NCBI GenBank assembly: GCA_038380435.1 | Contig: JAWZYU010000676.1 | Span: 1 to 64,000 of the forward strand | Direction: 5' to 3' | From: Ryuthela nishihirai | Lineage: Eukaryota > Arthropoda > Arachnida > Araneae > Heptathelidae | Length of the DNA stretch: 64,000 nucleotides | In this document: positions 20,132 to 34,208 of the stretch, in pieces | How the letters are laid out: every line of letters starts with the position of its first letter | Numbering within the stretch: the stretch's first letter is position 1 | Notes under the pieces: model-generated | Database searches by the model: none | The model's input: only the letters and a program-made list of their open reading frames with translations | What the model was told of the DNA's origin: nothing | Position numbers and translations under genes: made by a program

Positions 20132-22477
20132 GGTGGAATCCGGCTCAGGTCACTGCAAAAGAAGGAGAAAAAAAATTAATAATTAGAATTGGTAGAGCTA
20201 ATATAAATCAGTAGTGCGTCGACTAAAGACCACTACAGACTATGCTGAAGAATACTGAACCAAAGAGTAAGCGAAAAGGTTACTATGAGGTAAAGTCGGG
20301 AGCTGGAAAACGCACGTCTGTAGCTGTCAGTGGTCGCAGAGCAAAGGGACGGGCGTTGCACTCAGTGGCACGAGTTGTAAAACCCGTTGGCGTCAGGGCG
20401 AAAACCCAGGGGATTAGTAAAACCCGTTGGCGTCAGGGAGAAAACCCAGGGGTTTACCTACTACCGGTCGTACAAGGTTCGGGTTTCGCGCTGCCATCTA
20501 TGTGCAAGCATGGGAACTAATTTTTCTTCACCTATCCCCATTTTTTTCCCTTGCTCCACCGAGTGGTACATATGTATATGTATATATATTTTTTTATTTC
20601 ATTTTTTCCAGCGTGACGTCACCTGCAAACGAGACAGTGCTATATATGCGAGAAGAATATGGGGCAAGTAGAGTATACAAAAGTTTATTAAAGTTTATAA
20701 GATAATGATAGGAAATTTTAAAGTAATTTTCCTAATAAAATAAACAACCAGTACCAAATGTTTCTAAAATAATTCAATACCAGATGTTTACCGATCGTCA
20801 CGTAAACTACTCACGTGTTGACAATTCGATTTCGTTACCATCGTTGAAAGGTTAATAATAGACATTTTTTCTTGAAATTTCCGTCATATCTATCTATTCT
20901 ACCAACGCATGGAACTCTAGAAGAGTTTATCAAATGTTGTTTTTGATCTAAATTGGGACTGATTTTGCTGTAGGAATCGTTTCGTCTGGCATAAACGTTA
21001 GAAAGGATCCAAATTAATATATTTTTGCCTTAACGAATAATGGAGAAAAAAATGTCGTTTATTTAAATAAAATATCTCAGCTATTTTTGCCTAAATGAAA
21101 CGGAAAATTTTCTTCTTATTAAATTCTTTCATTTGCTACAGTAAATAAGCCATTCTAGAGTAAATAAGCTATTATATTAAGCTTATTTTGCTAGAGTAAA
21201 TAAGCTTTCATTTGCTAGAGTAATTTCTAACCGCTTGGGTGAAGTTACCTTTACGTTTTGCCCTGCTATGCTTGTTTGGGAAAAGCTTTTCTGAATATCC
21301 TTTAATTACTCTATATGATTTCGCAAACGTATATCAGTTTATAAGGGGAGATCGTATTTTGAAGTTTTCCGATTTATTGGTATATATAGTGTGAGGTAAT
21401 TCTGTCGGAATAATTTTTCACTGCATAAGAAACTAACGGCTACTCACCACACTTCCCTTAATTGTCCGGATGATTTTAGAGAGGTATAAAAGTGTAAAAC
21501 TGAAAAATGAATCTAACACGGAAAAATCTAAATCTGACAACAAAGGACAACCTATATATGACGTAGCAACGGTCTGCCCTACGCAACAGTACTCTCTGAA
21601 GGCTTTCATATCGTATATTATTTTCGCTGCGCAACAATTGGAATTCGAAAAAAACAATTGTTGTTCCTCAATTGTTATCGGTTGGCTTCGAAAAACGATG
21701 CTATGGATTCGTGGTTGTTTTACTCGGCCTTTGATCAAACGGAGACTTCGATTCCCTTTCCTTCCTGTCGACGGAGAATTTCAGAGCAAGTGTGTTATGC
21801 GATCCCTTTTTTTTTTGTCACACTATCGTTTTATTTCTTTTAGTTCTTCTGCAGGAGAGGGTCTATGGGTTGTGCGATCCATTTAGAGGTTCGATCGTGC
21901 CCATACCTCTGCTTTCCACAGACGTGAGTTATATGCTGTTTCTCCTAGTGTAGAGTGATTCACTGGATTTTTTTTTTTTAAAGGTTTTCTAGGTTTTTCT
22001 TAGGAATTGGCATTATTCCTGGGATTTTATTTGCTCACTTGTTCCTACCGCTTGGGTCGTGTCGGTCTTTCTTACTTCTGAGCAGCACTTTTTTTGCACA
22101 CAATGGGCTAAAGGTCCAGGTCCCATAGACCACGAAGGCTCAGAGGAGGTTGGGGGGTACCCACTGGATCACCCAGTGGGGGGACAAGATGGTAGACTCC
22201 CCTCAAGGCCATCCAGCGTGTTCTTTAACGTGCACAGGATATGGCCCTCCCGCACACGGAGCCACGGCCTAATGTCCCATCCGACGGACGGCGGTCATTC
22301 CAATACCATCGGTGTCCTCTACTGACCGCGGGTAGGGCGGAGATTAATGTAAACGCAGGAAGAGACTTATGGGTGGACATCCGACGGACGGCGGTCATTC
22401 CAATACCATCGGTGTCCTCTACTGACCGCGGGTAGGGCGGAGATTAATGTAAACGCAGGAAGAGACTTATGGGTGGA

Positions 22478-23589
22478 GGGTCACCAGCGTGTGAATTTAC
22501 TTTTTAAGTGTTCTGACCTCCTCCTCCTCCAACCCTTCGAACAAAATAACAGGGAGGTGTTTTGTGAATTGGGTTTCGATGCCGTGTGAAAATAATTTAA
22601 TGTTTGGTGTATTCCCCCGCTCTAAGGGGAAGTGGTTATGTGGTTAGGGTGTAGGTGTCGCGTGAAATTTTTTCGGTGTACTCTCCCCCCTAACAGGGAG
22701 GGGTTATATGGCTTGGTTTTAGGTAGCGTGTGAAAATTTTTTTGTGTATTCCCCCCCCTCTAAGAGGAAGGGGTTATGTTGGTTGGGTGTAGGTATCGTG
22801 TGAAATTTTTTCGGTGAACTCTCCCCCCCCTAACAGGAAGGGGCTCATGTCGGTTGGTTGTAGGTAGCTTGTGAAAATTTTTTGGTGTAATCCCACCGTC
22901 CAATAGGAAGGGGTTATTTGGTTTGGGTGTAGGTATCCTGTGAAAATTTTTCGGTGTACTCTCCCCCCCATAAGAGGAAGGGGTTATGTTGGTTGGTTGT
23001 AGGTAGCGTGTGAAATTTTTTTGGTGTATTCCCACCGTCCAAAAGGAAGGGGTTATGTGGATTAGGTGTAGGTATCGTGTGAAATTTTTTCGGTGTACTC
23101 TCCCCCCCATAAGAGGAAGGGGTTATGTTGGTTGGTTGTAGGTAGCGTGTGAAATTTTTTTGGTGTATTCCCACCGTCCAAAAGGAAGGGGTTATGTGGA
23201 TTAGGTGTAGGTATCGTGTGAAATTTTTTCGGTGTACTCTCCCCCCCCCATAAGAGGAAGGGGTTATGTTGGTTGGTTGTAGGTAGCGTGTGAAATTTTT
23301 TTGGTGTATTCCCACCGTCCAAAAGGAAGGGGTTATGTGGATTAGGTGTAGGTATCGTGTGAAATTTTTTCGGTGTACTCTCCCCCCCCCCCCCTTCCAT
23401 AAGAGGAAGGGGCTATGTGGGTTGGTTGTAGGTAGCGTGTGAAAATTTTTTGGTGTATTCCCACCGTCCAATAGGAAGGGGTTGTGTGGGTTGGATGTAG
23501 GTATCGTGTGAAAATTTTTCAGTGTATCCCCCCCTCCTCTAAGAGGAAGGGGTTATGTGGGTTGGGTGTCAAGGACCTGTGAATTATTT
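22478..23589. repeat. A/B minisatellite of unit 5
   Basis: Same monomer series; the B run near 23241-23249 has 9 C and the long run near 23382-23394 has 13. Confidence 0.94.
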
Positions 23590-24049
23590 TCTTTTTCTTT
23601 TGTACCTTATTATGAAGTGTCGGGTGACTCTCAACTTCCCTTCACACTTTATCCAGGCTTAGGACTGGCAGCGCATTGCGCTGGCGTGTTTAAAAGTTGT
23701 CTGTCTCTCTGGTGGACTTGGTATCATAGCACAATGTGCAGAGTTTTACAACGACATAGAAAAAAGAATACAATGCACAGCAAAAGTGACATACAAACAA
23801 TACAAACATACAGGAAACAGCGAGAGTGTCTTCTCTTTGCTTTTAAGAAATTTTTTATATTTTTTTTTTTTATTTTTGAACATTTAAATTTTTATTTTTT
23901 TTTATTTTTGAACATTTAAATATTTTTTTTTTTGGTTTTTTGATTTTCACTTAATTCTTTTTTCAGTTTTTCCTGTTTAGGATGCCAAACCCTTCCCGGA
24001 CATGGCAGTCAGTCCCGGAAGGGGAGGCCGCTTCCCGATAGCTGCGACA

Positions 24050-25441
24050 TCACACTGCGGTGGTGAAGACGTCGAGCCGTTCCTTGAGCGACGCTGCCGC
24101 CCGACCCCTCCTCTGGATCAAGACAGCAGAGACGTGCAAGGCGACGCCGAAGGCCGTGGCCACACACATCTTCGATCCCATGAAGAGCAGGACTGCGCGG
24201 TCGCCACCGGTGGACCGGAGCAGTCCTGCCACGGGAGGGTAGATGAGGTTGGCCACTCCCTGGAAGAGCCGCACCAGGGTGAAGGTGCCGTTCATGTTGT
24301 CGACTCCGTGATTCGAGCTAAGCAGGAGGGGGATCAGGATGGTCCACACTCCGGTTCCCACTCCTGCGGCGACGGAGGCAACAACAAGCTGCCAGTACTC
24401 GCGGCAGAAAGGCAGTGAGATGACGGCTGCAGCCGAGACGGAGACGGCCGCGATGTATTCGGCCGTCCTCGGCAGGGGAGAGCGGCTGGCGAGAAGACCA
24501 TACGAGAGGCGCACGACCAGGTCGCCGGCAGCAGAGTAGGCGAGAAGCAGCATGGCACTGCTCTTCTCGATCCCCAGCGACTTGGCGTGCTGGGGAATGT
24601 AGTGCAGGAAGTGAGGGTTGCCCATACCCATCGCGAAGATGGAAGCGCTCGTGAGGAGGAACAGGCCGTCCGTGAGGAAACGGAGGGACAGCCTCTCGGC
24701 GACCACCTTCGCGCAGGATCTGGGTGCCAGCTCTCCAGCTTCCGCGGGGGTCACGACGACGGCATCGTTGCTGCCGCCGGCGGGCACCTCGCGGAAGCGG
24801 CTCTCGGGCCGAACGAAGAGCAGGCCGCAGACTGCGATGAGCGTGAAGCAGCCGGCCAGCACGAGGAACGTGTAGTGCAGGCCGACCGCCAGCAGCAGCT
24901 CGTTGATCGCAGTGGGCAGGGCCATGGCCCCGAAGCAGCCTCCCGACAGGGCGACGGCCATCGCTGCCGGCCTCCGTGTCGTGAAGTACTTTCCAGTGCA
25001 CACTATGCCGGTGGTGATGGCAAAGGATGCACCGACCCCCATGAGGCCTCCAATGGTACCTATGAGGAAGGAACCGGAGGTGGCCAGGTAGCTGAGGGCA
25101 AGGCCAGCGCTGCACAGCAATCCGCCCAGACACACGAGCGGCCTGTATCCGAAGGTAGACATGAGGATCCCTGTCACCGGTGAGAAGACCAGCGATAGGG
25201 TTCCTAGCAGCCCCGGGATCCAGGCCGCCTGGGACGGAGATGTATCAGGAAACTCCAGGAAGATCGCCACCTTCAGAGCGCTGAAGGACTTGACGAATCC
25301 TGAAAGGAGAAAGGTTATGAGAAAGCAGCCACCAGCGACGGCCCACCCGTATCCTCCATCGGGTGGAACCATCTTGGTGGCTGTGGTGGCGTTGGCACGC
25401 TCTTCCTCTACTCCCTTCGTCGCTGCAACTGGAACGGACAT
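24050..25441 (-). CDS. SLC16-type MFS transporter, copy 5
   Basis: Product identical to copy 1, intact, with the same leader acceptor (25463) and downstream AATAAA signals. Confidence 0.92.
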   Translation of the reverse strand: MSVPVAATKGVEEERANATTATKMVPPDGGYGWAVAGGCFLITFLLSGFVKSFSALKVAIFLEFPDTSPSQAAWIPGLLGTLSLVFSPVTGILMSTFGYRPLVCLGGLLCSAGLALSYLATSGSFLIGTIGGLMGVGASFAITTGIVCTGKYFTTRRPAAMAVALSGGCFGAMALPTAINELLLAVGLHYTFLVLAGCFTLIAVCGLLFVRPESRFREVPAGGSNDAVVVTPAEAGELAPRSCAKVVAERLSLRFLTDGLFLLTSASIFAMGMGNPHFLHYIPQHAKSLGIEKSSAMLLLAYSAAGDLVVRLSYGLLASRSPLPRTAEYIAAVSVSAAAVISLPFCREYWQLVVASVAAGVGTGVWTILIPLLLSSNHGVDNMNGTFTLVRLFQGVANLIYPPVAGLLRSTGGDRAVLLFMGSKMCVATAFGVALHVSAVLIQRRGRAAASLKERLDVFTTAV

Positions 25442-27787
25442 GGTGGAATCCGGCTCAGGTCACTGCAAAAGAAGGAGAAAAAAAATTAATAATTAGAATT
25501 GGTAGAGCTAATATAAATCAGTAGTGCGTCGACTAAAGACCACTACAGACTATGCTGAAGAATACTGAACCAAAGAGTAAGCGAAAAGGTTACTATGAGG
25601 TAAAGTCGGGAGCTGGAAAACGCACGTCTGTAGCTGTCAGTGGTCGCAGAGCAAAGGGACGGGCGTTGCACTCAGTGGCACGAGTTGTAAAACCCGTTGG
25701 CGTCAGGGGGAAAACCCAGGGGATTAGTAAAACCCGTTGGCGTCAGGGAGAAAACCCAGGGGTTTACCTACTACCGGTCGTACAAGGTTCGGGTTTCGCG
25801 CTGCCATCTATGTGCAAGCATGGGAACTAATTTTTCTTCACCTATCCCCATTTTTTTCCCTTGCTCCACCGAGTGGTACATATGTATATGTATATATATT
25901 TTTTTATTTCATTTTTTCCAGCGTGACGTCACCTGCAAACGAGACAGTGCTATATATGCGAGAAGAATATGGGGCAAGTAGAGTATACAAAAGTTTATTA
26001 AAGTTTATAAGATAATGATAGGAAATTTTAAAGTAATTTTCCTAATAAAATAAACAACCAGTACCAAATGTTTCTAAAATAATTCAATACCAGATGTTTA
26101 CCGATCGTCACGTAAACTACTCACGTGTTGACAATTCGATTTCGTTACCATCGTTGAAAGGTTAATAATAGACATTTTTTCTTGAAATTTCCGTCATATC
26201 TATCTATTCTACCAACGCATGGAACTCTAGAAGAGTTTATCAAATGTTGTTTTTGATCTAAATTGGGACTGATTTTGCTGTAGGAATCGTTTCGTCTGGC
26301 ATAAACGTTAGAAAGGATCCAAATTAATATATTTTTGCCTTAACGAATAATGGAGAAAAAAATGTCGTTTATTTAAATAAAATATCTCAGCTATTTTTGC
26401 CTAAATGAAACGGAAAATTTTCTTCTTATTAAATTCTTTCATTTGCTACAGTAAATAAGCCATTCTAGAGTAAATAAGCTATTATATTAAGCTTATTTTG
26501 CTAGAGTAAATAAGCTTTCATTTGCTAGAGTAATTTCTAACCGCTTGGGTGAAGTTACCTTTACGTTTTGCCCTGCTATGCTTGTTTGGGAAAAGCTTTT
26601 CTGAATATCCTTTAATTACTCTATATGATTTCGCAAACGTATATCAGTTTATAAGGGGAGATCGTATTTTGAAGTTTTCCGATTTATTGGTATATATAGT
26701 GTGAGGTAATTCTGTCGGAATAATTTTTCACTGCATAAGAAACTAACGGCTACTCACCACACTTCCCTTAATTGTCCGGATGATTTTAGAGAGGTATAAA
26801 AGTGTAAAACTGAAAAATGAATCTAACACGGAAAAATCTAAATCTGACAACAAAGGACAACCTATATATGACGTAGCAACGGTCTGCCCTACGCAACAGT
26901 ACTCTCTGAAGGCTTTCATATCGTATATTATTTTCGCTGCGCAACAATTGGAATTCGAAAAAAACAATTGTTGTTCCTCAATTGTTATCGGTTGGCTTCG
27001 AAAAACGATGCTATGGATTCGTGGTTGTTTTACTCGGCCTTTGATCAAACGGAGACTTCGATTCCCTTTCCTTCCTGTCGACGGAGAATTTCAGAGCAAG
27101 TGTGTTATGCGATCCCTTTTTTTTTTGTCACACTATCGTTTTATTTCTTTTAGTTCTTCTGCAGGAGAGGGTCTATGGGTTGTGCGATCCATTTAGAGGT
27201 TCGATCGTGCCCATACCTCTGCTTTCCACAGACGTGAGTTATATGCTGTTTCTCCTAGTGTAGAGTGATTCACTGGATTTTTTTTTTTTAAAGGTTTTCT
27301 AGGTTTTTCTTAGGAATTGGCATTATTCCTGGGATTTTATTTGCTCACTTGTTCCTACCGCTTGGGTCGTGTCGGTCTTTCTTACTTCTGAGCAGCACTT
27401 TTTTTGCACACAATGGGCTAAAGGTCCAGGTCCCATAGACCACGAAGGCTCAGAGGAGGTTGGGGGGTACCCACTGGATCACCCAGTGGGGGGACAAGAT
27501 GGTAGACTCCCCTCAAGGCCATCCAGCGTGTTCTTTAACGTGCACAGGATATGGCCCTCCCGCACACGGAGCCACGGCCTAATGTCCCATCCGACGGACG
27601 GCGGTCATTCCAATACCATCGGTGTCCTCTACTGACCGCGGGTAGGGCGGAGATTAATGTAAACGCAGGAAGAGACTTATGGGTGGACATCCGACGGACG
27701 GCGGTCATTCCAATACCATCGGTGTCCTCTACTGACCGCGGGTAGGGCGGAGATTAATGTAAACGCAGGAAGAGACTTATGGGTGGA

Positions 27788-28899
27788 GGGTCACCAGCGT
27801 GTGAATTTACTTTTTAAGTGTTCTGACCTCCTCCTCCTCCAACCCTTCGAACAAAATAACAGGGAGGTGTTTTGTGAATTGGGTTTCGATGCCGTGTGAA
27901 AATAATTTAATGTTTGGTGTATTCCCCCGCTCTAAGGGGAAGTGGTTATGTGGTTAGGGTGTAGGTGTCGCGTGAAATTTTTTCGGTGTACTCTCCCCCC
28001 TAACAGGGAGGGGTTATATGGCTTGGTTTTAGGTAGCGTGTGAAAATTTTTTTGTGTATTCCCCCCCCTCTAAGAGGAAGGGGTTATGTTGGTTGGGTGT
28101 AGGTATCGTGTGAAATTTTTTCGGTGAACTCTCCCCCCCCTAACAGGAAGGGGCTCATGTCGGTTGGTTGTAGGTAGCTTGTGAAAATTTTTTGGTGTAA
28201 TCCCACCGTCCAATAGGAAGGGGTTATTTGGTTTGGGTGTAGGTATCCTGTGAAAATTTTTCGGTGTACTCTCCCCCCCATAAGAGGAAGGGGTTATGTT
28301 GGTTGGTTGTAGGTAGCGTGTGAAATTTTTTTGGTGTATTCCCACCGTCCAAAAGGAAGGGGTTATGTGGATTAGGTGTAGGTATCGTGTGAAATTTTTT
28401 CGGTGTACTCTCCCCCCCATAAGAGGAAGGGGTTATGTTGGTTGGTTGTAGGTAGCGTGTGAAATTTTTTTGGTGTATTCCCACCGTCCAAAAGGAAGGG
28501 GTTATGTGGATTAGGTGTAGGTATCGTGTGAAATTTTTTCGGTGTACTCTCCCCCCCCATAAGAGGAAGGGGTTATGTTGGTTGGTTGTAGGTAGCGTGT
28601 GAAATTTTTTTGGTGTATTCCCACCGTCCAAAAGGAAGGGGTTATGTGGATTAGGTGTAGGTATCGTGTGAAATTTTTTCGGTGTACTCTCCCCCCCCCC
28701 CCCCTTCCATAAGAGGAAGGGGCTATGTGGGTTGGTTGTAGGTAGCGTGTGAAAATTTTTTGGTGTATTCCCACCGTCCAATAGGAAGGGGTTGTGTGGG
28801 TTGGATGTAGGTATCGTGTGAAAATTTTTCAGTGTATCCCCCCCTCCTCTAAGAGGAAGGGGTTATGTGGGTTGGGTGTCAAGGACCTGTGAATTATTT
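27788..28899. repeat. A/B minisatellite of unit 6
   Basis: Same monomer series; long C run of 14 near 28691-28704, variable B run of 8. Confidence 0.94.
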
Positions 28900-29360
28900 T
28901 CTTTTTCTTTTGTACCTTATTATGAAGTGTCGGGTGACTCTCAACTTCCCTTCACACTTTATCCAGGCTTAGGACTGGCAGCGCATTGCGCTGGAGTGTT
29001 TAAAAGTTGTCTGTCTCTCTGGTGGACTTGGTATCATAGCACAATGTGCAGAGTTTTACAACGACATAGAAAAAAGAATACAATGCACAGCAAAAGTGAC
29101 ATACAAACAATACAAACATACAGGAAACAGCGAGAGTGTCTTCTCTTTGCTTTTAAGAAATTTTTTATATTTTTTTTTTTTATTTTTGAACATTTAAATT
29201 TTTATTTTTTTTATTTTTGAACATTTAAATATTTTTTTTTTTTTGGTTTTTTGATTTTCACTTAATTCTTTTTTCAGTTTTTCCTGTTTAGGATGCCAAA
29301 CCCTTCCCGGACATGGCAGTCAGTCCCGGAAGGGGAGGCCGCTTCCCGATAGCTGCGACA

Positions 29361-30752
29361 TCACACTGCGGTGGTGAAGACGTCGAGCCGTTCCTTGAGC
29401 GACGCTGCCGCCCGACCCCTCCTCTGGATCAAGACAGCAGAGACGTGCAAGGCGACGCCGAAGGCCGTGGCCACACACATCTTCGATCCCATGAAGAGCA
29501 GGACTGCGCGGTCGCCACCGGTGGACCGGAGCAGTCCTGCCACGGGAGGGTAGATGAGGTTGGCCACTCCCTGGAAGAGCCGCACCAGGGTGAAGGTGCC
29601 GTTCATGTTGTCGACTCCGTGATTCGAGCTAAGCAGGAGGGGGATCAGGATGGTCCACACTCCGGTTCCCACTCCTGCGGCGACGGAGGCAACAACAAGC
29701 TGCCAGTACTCGCGGCAGAAAGGCAGTGAGATGACGGCTGCAGCCGAGACGGAGACGGCCGCGATGTATTCGGCCGTCCTCGGCAGGGGAGAGCGGCTGG
29801 CGAGAAGACCATACGAGAGGCGCACGACCAGGTCGCCGGCAGCAGAGTAGGCGAGAAGCAGCATGGCACTGCTCTTCTCGATCCCCAGCGACTTGGCGTG
29901 CTGGGGAATGTAGTGCAGGAAGTGAGGGTTGCCCATACCCATCGCGAAGATGGAAGCGCTCGTGAGGAGGAACAGGCCGTCCGTGAGGAAACGGAGGGAC
30001 AGCCTCTCGGCGACCACCTTCGCGCAGGATCTGGGTGCCAGCTCTCCAGCTTCCGCGGGGGTCACGACGACGGCATCGTTGCTGCCGCCGGCGGGCACCT
30101 CGCGGAAGCGGCTCTCGGGCCGAACGAAGAGCAGGCCGCAGACTGCGATGAGCGTGAAGCAGCCGGCCAGCACGAGGAACGTGTAGTGCAGGCCGACCGC
30201 CAGCAGCAGCTCGTTGATCGCAGTGGGCAGGGCCATGGCCCCGAAGCAGCCTCCCGACAGGGCGACGGCCATCGCTGCCGGCCTCCGTGTCGTGAAGTAC
30301 TTTCCAGTGCACACTATGCCGGTGGTGATGGCAAAGGATGCACCGACCCCCATGAGGCCTCCAATGGTACCTATGAGGAAGGAACCGGAGGTGGCCAGGT
30401 AGCTGAGGGCAAGGCCAGCGCTGCACAGCAATCCGCCCAGACACACGAGCGGCCTGTATCCGAAGGTAGACATGAGGATCCCTGTCACCGGTGAGAAGAC
30501 CAGCGATAGGGTTCCTAGCAGCCCCGGGATCCAGGCCGCCTGGGACGGAGATGTATCAGGAAACTCCAGGAAGATCGCCACCTTCAGAGCGCTGAAGGAC
30601 TTGACGAATCCTGAAAGGAGAAAGGTTATGAGAAAGCAGCCACCAGCGACGGCCCACCCGTATCCTCCATCGGGTGGAACCATCTTGGTGGCTGTGGTGG
30701 CGTTGGCACGCTCTTCCTCTACTCCCTTCGTCGCTGCAACTGGAACGGACAT
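29361..30752 (-). CDS. SLC16-type MFS transporter, copy 6
   Basis: Product identical to copy 1. The homopolymer changes of this unit lie on both sides of the coding exon (3' T tracts and the tract near the acceptor at 30774), so they could touch processing but not the protein. Confidence 0.92.
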   Translation of the reverse strand: MSVPVAATKGVEEERANATTATKMVPPDGGYGWAVAGGCFLITFLLSGFVKSFSALKVAIFLEFPDTSPSQAAWIPGLLGTLSLVFSPVTGILMSTFGYRPLVCLGGLLCSAGLALSYLATSGSFLIGTIGGLMGVGASFAITTGIVCTGKYFTTRRPAAMAVALSGGCFGAMALPTAINELLLAVGLHYTFLVLAGCFTLIAVCGLLFVRPESRFREVPAGGSNDAVVVTPAEAGELAPRSCAKVVAERLSLRFLTDGLFLLTSASIFAMGMGNPHFLHYIPQHAKSLGIEKSSAMLLLAYSAAGDLVVRLSYGLLASRSPLPRTAEYIAAVSVSAAAVISLPFCREYWQLVVASVAAGVGTGVWTILIPLLLSSNHGVDNMNGTFTLVRLFQGVANLIYPPVAGLLRSTGGDRAVLLFMGSKMCVATAFGVALHVSAVLIQRRGRAAASLKERLDVFTTAV

Positions 30753-33097
30753 GGTGGAATCCGGCTCAGGTCACTGCAAAAGAAGGAGAAAAAAATTAAT
30801 AATTAGAATTGGTAGAGCTAATATAAATCAGTAGTGCGTCGACTAAAGACCACTACAGACTATGCTGAAGAATACTGAACCAAAGAGTAAGCGAAAAGGT
30901 TACTATGAGGTAAAGTCGGGAGCTGGAAAACGCACGTCTGTAGCTGTCAGTGGTCGCAGAGCAAAGGGACGGGCGTTGCACTCAGTGGCACGAGTTGTAA
31001 AACCCGTTGGCGTCAGGGGGAAAACCCAGGGGATTAGTAAAACCCGTTGGCGTCAGGGAGAAAACCCAGGGGTTTACCTACTACCGGTCGTACAAGGTTC
31101 GGGTTTCGCGCTGCCATCTATGTGCAAGCATGGGAACTAATTTTTCTTCACCTATCCCCATTTTTTTCCCTTGCTCCACCGAGTGGTACATATGTATATG
31201 TATATATATTTTTTTATTTCATTTTTTCCAGCGTGACGTCACCTGCAAACGAGACAGTGCTATATATGCGAGAAGAATATGGGGCAAGTAGAGTATACAA
31301 AAGTTTATTAAAGTTTATAAGATAATGATAGGAAATTTTAAAGTAATTTTCCTAATAAAATAAACAACCAGTACCAAATGTTTCTAAAATAATTCAATAC
31401 CAGATGTTTACCGATCGTCACGTAAACTACTCACGTGTTGACAATTCGATTTCGTTACCATCGTTGAAAGGTTAATAATAGACATTTTTTCTTGAAATTT
31501 CCGTCATATCTATCTATTCTACCAACGCATGGAACTCTAGAAGAGTTTATCAAATGTTGTTTTTGATCTAAATTGGGACTGATTTTGCTGTAGGAATCGT
31601 TTCGTCTGGCATAAACGTTAGAAAGGATCCAAATTAATATATTTTTGCCTTAACGAATAATGGAGAAAAAAATGTCGTTTATTTAAATAAAATATCTCAG
31701 CTATTTTTGCCTAAATGAAACGGAAAATTTTCTTCTTATTAAATTCTTTCATTTGCTACAGTAAATAAGCCATTCTAGAGTAAATAAGCTATTATATTAA
31801 GCTTATTTTGCTAGAGTAAATAAGCTTTCATTTGCTAGAGTAATTTCTAACCGCTTGGGTGAAGTTACCTTTACGTTTTGCCCTGCTATGCTTGTTTGGG
31901 AAAAGCTTTTCTGAATATCCTTTAATTACTCTATATGATTTCGCAAACGTATATCAGTTTATAAGGGGAGATCGTATTTTGAAGTTTTCCGATTTATTGG
32001 TATATATAGTGTGAGGTAATTCTGTCGGAATAATTTTTCACTGCATAAGAAACTAACGGCTACTCACCACACTTCCCTTAATTGTCCGGATGATTTTAGA
32101 GAGGTATAAAAGTGTAAAACTGAAAAATGAATCTAACACGGAAAAATCTAAATCTGACAACAAAGGACAACCTATATATGACGTAGCAACGGTCTGCCCT
32201 ACGCAACAGTACTCTCTGAAGGCTTTCATATCGTATATTATTTTCGCTGCGCAACAATTGGAATTCGAAAAAAACAATTGTTGTTCCTCAATTGTTATCG
32301 GTTGGCTTCGAAAAACGATGCTATGGATTCGTGGTTGTTTTACTCGGCCTTTGATCAAACGGAGACTTCGATTCCCTTTCCTTCCTGTCGACGGAGAATT
32401 TCAGAGCAAGTGTGTTATGCGATCCCTTTTTTTTTTGTCACACTATCGTTTTATTTCTTTTAGTTCTTCTGCAGGAGAGGGTCTATGGGTTGTGCGATCC
32501 ATTTAGAGGTTCGATCGTGCCCATACCTCTGCTTTCCACAGACGTGAGTTATATGCTGTTTCTCCTAGTGTAGAGTGATTCACTGGATTTTTTTTTTTTA
32601 AAGGTTTTCTAGGTTTTTCTTAGGAATTGGCATTATTCCTGGGATTTTATTTGCTCACTTGTTCCTACCGCTTGGGTCGTGTCGGTCTTTCTTACTTCTG
32701 AGCAGCACTTTTTTTGCACACAATGGGCTAAAGGTCCAGGTCCCATAGACCACGAAGGCTCAGAGGAGGTTGGGGGGTACCCACTGGATCACCCAGTGGG
32801 GGGACAAGATGGTAGACTCCCCTCAAGGCCATCCAGCGTGTTCTTTAACGTGCACAGGATATGGCCCTCCCGCACACGGAGCCACGGCCTAATGTCCCAT
32901 CCGACGGACGGCGGTCATTCCAATACCATCGGTGTCCTCTACTGACCGCGGGTAGGGCGGAGATTAATGTAAACGCAGGAAGAGACTTATGGGTGGACAT
33001 CCGACGGACGGCGGTCATTCCAATACCATCGGTGTCCTCTACTGACCGCGGGTAGGGCGGAGATTAATGTAAACGCAGGAAGAGACTTATGGGTGGA

Positions 33098-34208
33098 GGG
33101 TCACCAGCGTGTGAATTTACTTTTTAAGTGTTCTGACCTCCTCCTCCTCCAACCCTTCGAACAAAATAACAGGGAGGTGTTTTGTGAATTGGGTTTCGAT
33201 GCCGTGTGAAAATAATTTAATGTTTGGTGTATTCCCCCGCTCTAAGGGGAAGTGGTTATGTGGTTAGGGTGTAGGTGTCGCGTGAAATTTTTTCGGTGTA
33301 CTCTCCCCCCTAACAGGGAGGGGTTATATGGCTTGGTTTTAGGTAGCGTGTGAAAATTTTTTTGTGTATTCCCCCCCCTCTAAGAGGAAGGGGTTATGTT
33401 GGTTGGGTGTAGGTATCGTGTGAAATTTTTTCGGTGAACTCTCCCCCCCCTAACAGGAAGGGGCTCATGTCGGTTGGTTGTAGGTAGCTTGTGAAAATTT
33501 TTTGGTGTAATCCCACCGTCCAATAGGAAGGGGTTATTTGGTTTGGGTGTAGGTATCCTGTGAAAATTTTTCGGTGTACTCTCCCCCCCATAAGAGGAAG
33601 GGGTTATGTTGGTTGGTTGTAGGTAGCGTGTGAAATTTTTTTGGTGTATTCCCACCGTCCAAAAGGAAGGGGTTATGTGGATTAGGTGTAGGTATCGTGT
33701 GAAATTTTTTCGGTGTACTCTCCCCCCCATAAGAGGAAGGGGTTATGTTGGTTGGTTGTAGGTAGCGTGTGAAATTTTTTTGGTGTATTCCCACCGTCCA
33801 AAAGGAAGGGGTTATGTGGATTAGGTGTAGGTATCGTGTGAAATTTTTTCGGTGTACTCTCCCCCCCCATAAGAGGAAGGGGTTATGTTGGTTGGTTGTA
33901 GGTAGCGTGTGAAATTTTTTTGGTGTATTCCCACCGTCCAAAAGGAAGGGGTTATGTGGATTAGGTGTAGGTATCGTGTGAAATTTTTTCGGTGTACTCT
34001 CCCCCCCCCCCCCTTCCATAAGAGGAAGGGGCTATGTGGGTTGGTTGTAGGTAGCGTGTGAAAATTTTTTGGTGTATTCCCACCGTCCAATAGGAAGGGG
34101 TTGTGTGGGTTGGATGTAGGTATCGTGTGAAAATTTTTCAGTGTATCCCCCCCTCCTCTAAGAGGAAGGGGTTATGTGGGTTGGGTGTCAAGGACCTGTG
34201 AATTATTT
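33098..34208. repeat. A/B minisatellite of unit 7
   Basis: Same monomer series; long C run of 13 near 34001-34013, variable B run of 8. Confidence 0.94.

Larger units (their letters stand above)
15937..21247. repeat. Array unit 4
   Basis: 5311 bp, with a private G-to-C change at 20399 in the 40-bp duplication. The long C run is 15. Confidence 0.95.
21248..26557. repeat. Array unit 5
   Basis: 5310 bp. The variable B-monomer C run is 9, as in units 1 and 9; the long C run is 13. Confidence 0.95.
26558..31867. repeat. Array unit 6
   Basis: 5310 bp. Private C-to-A change at 28995 (in the CAGCGCATTGCGCTGG neighbourhood). T runs at 29209-29234 are changed, and the A run next to the leader acceptor (about 30788-30795) is one shorter. 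Confidence 0.95.
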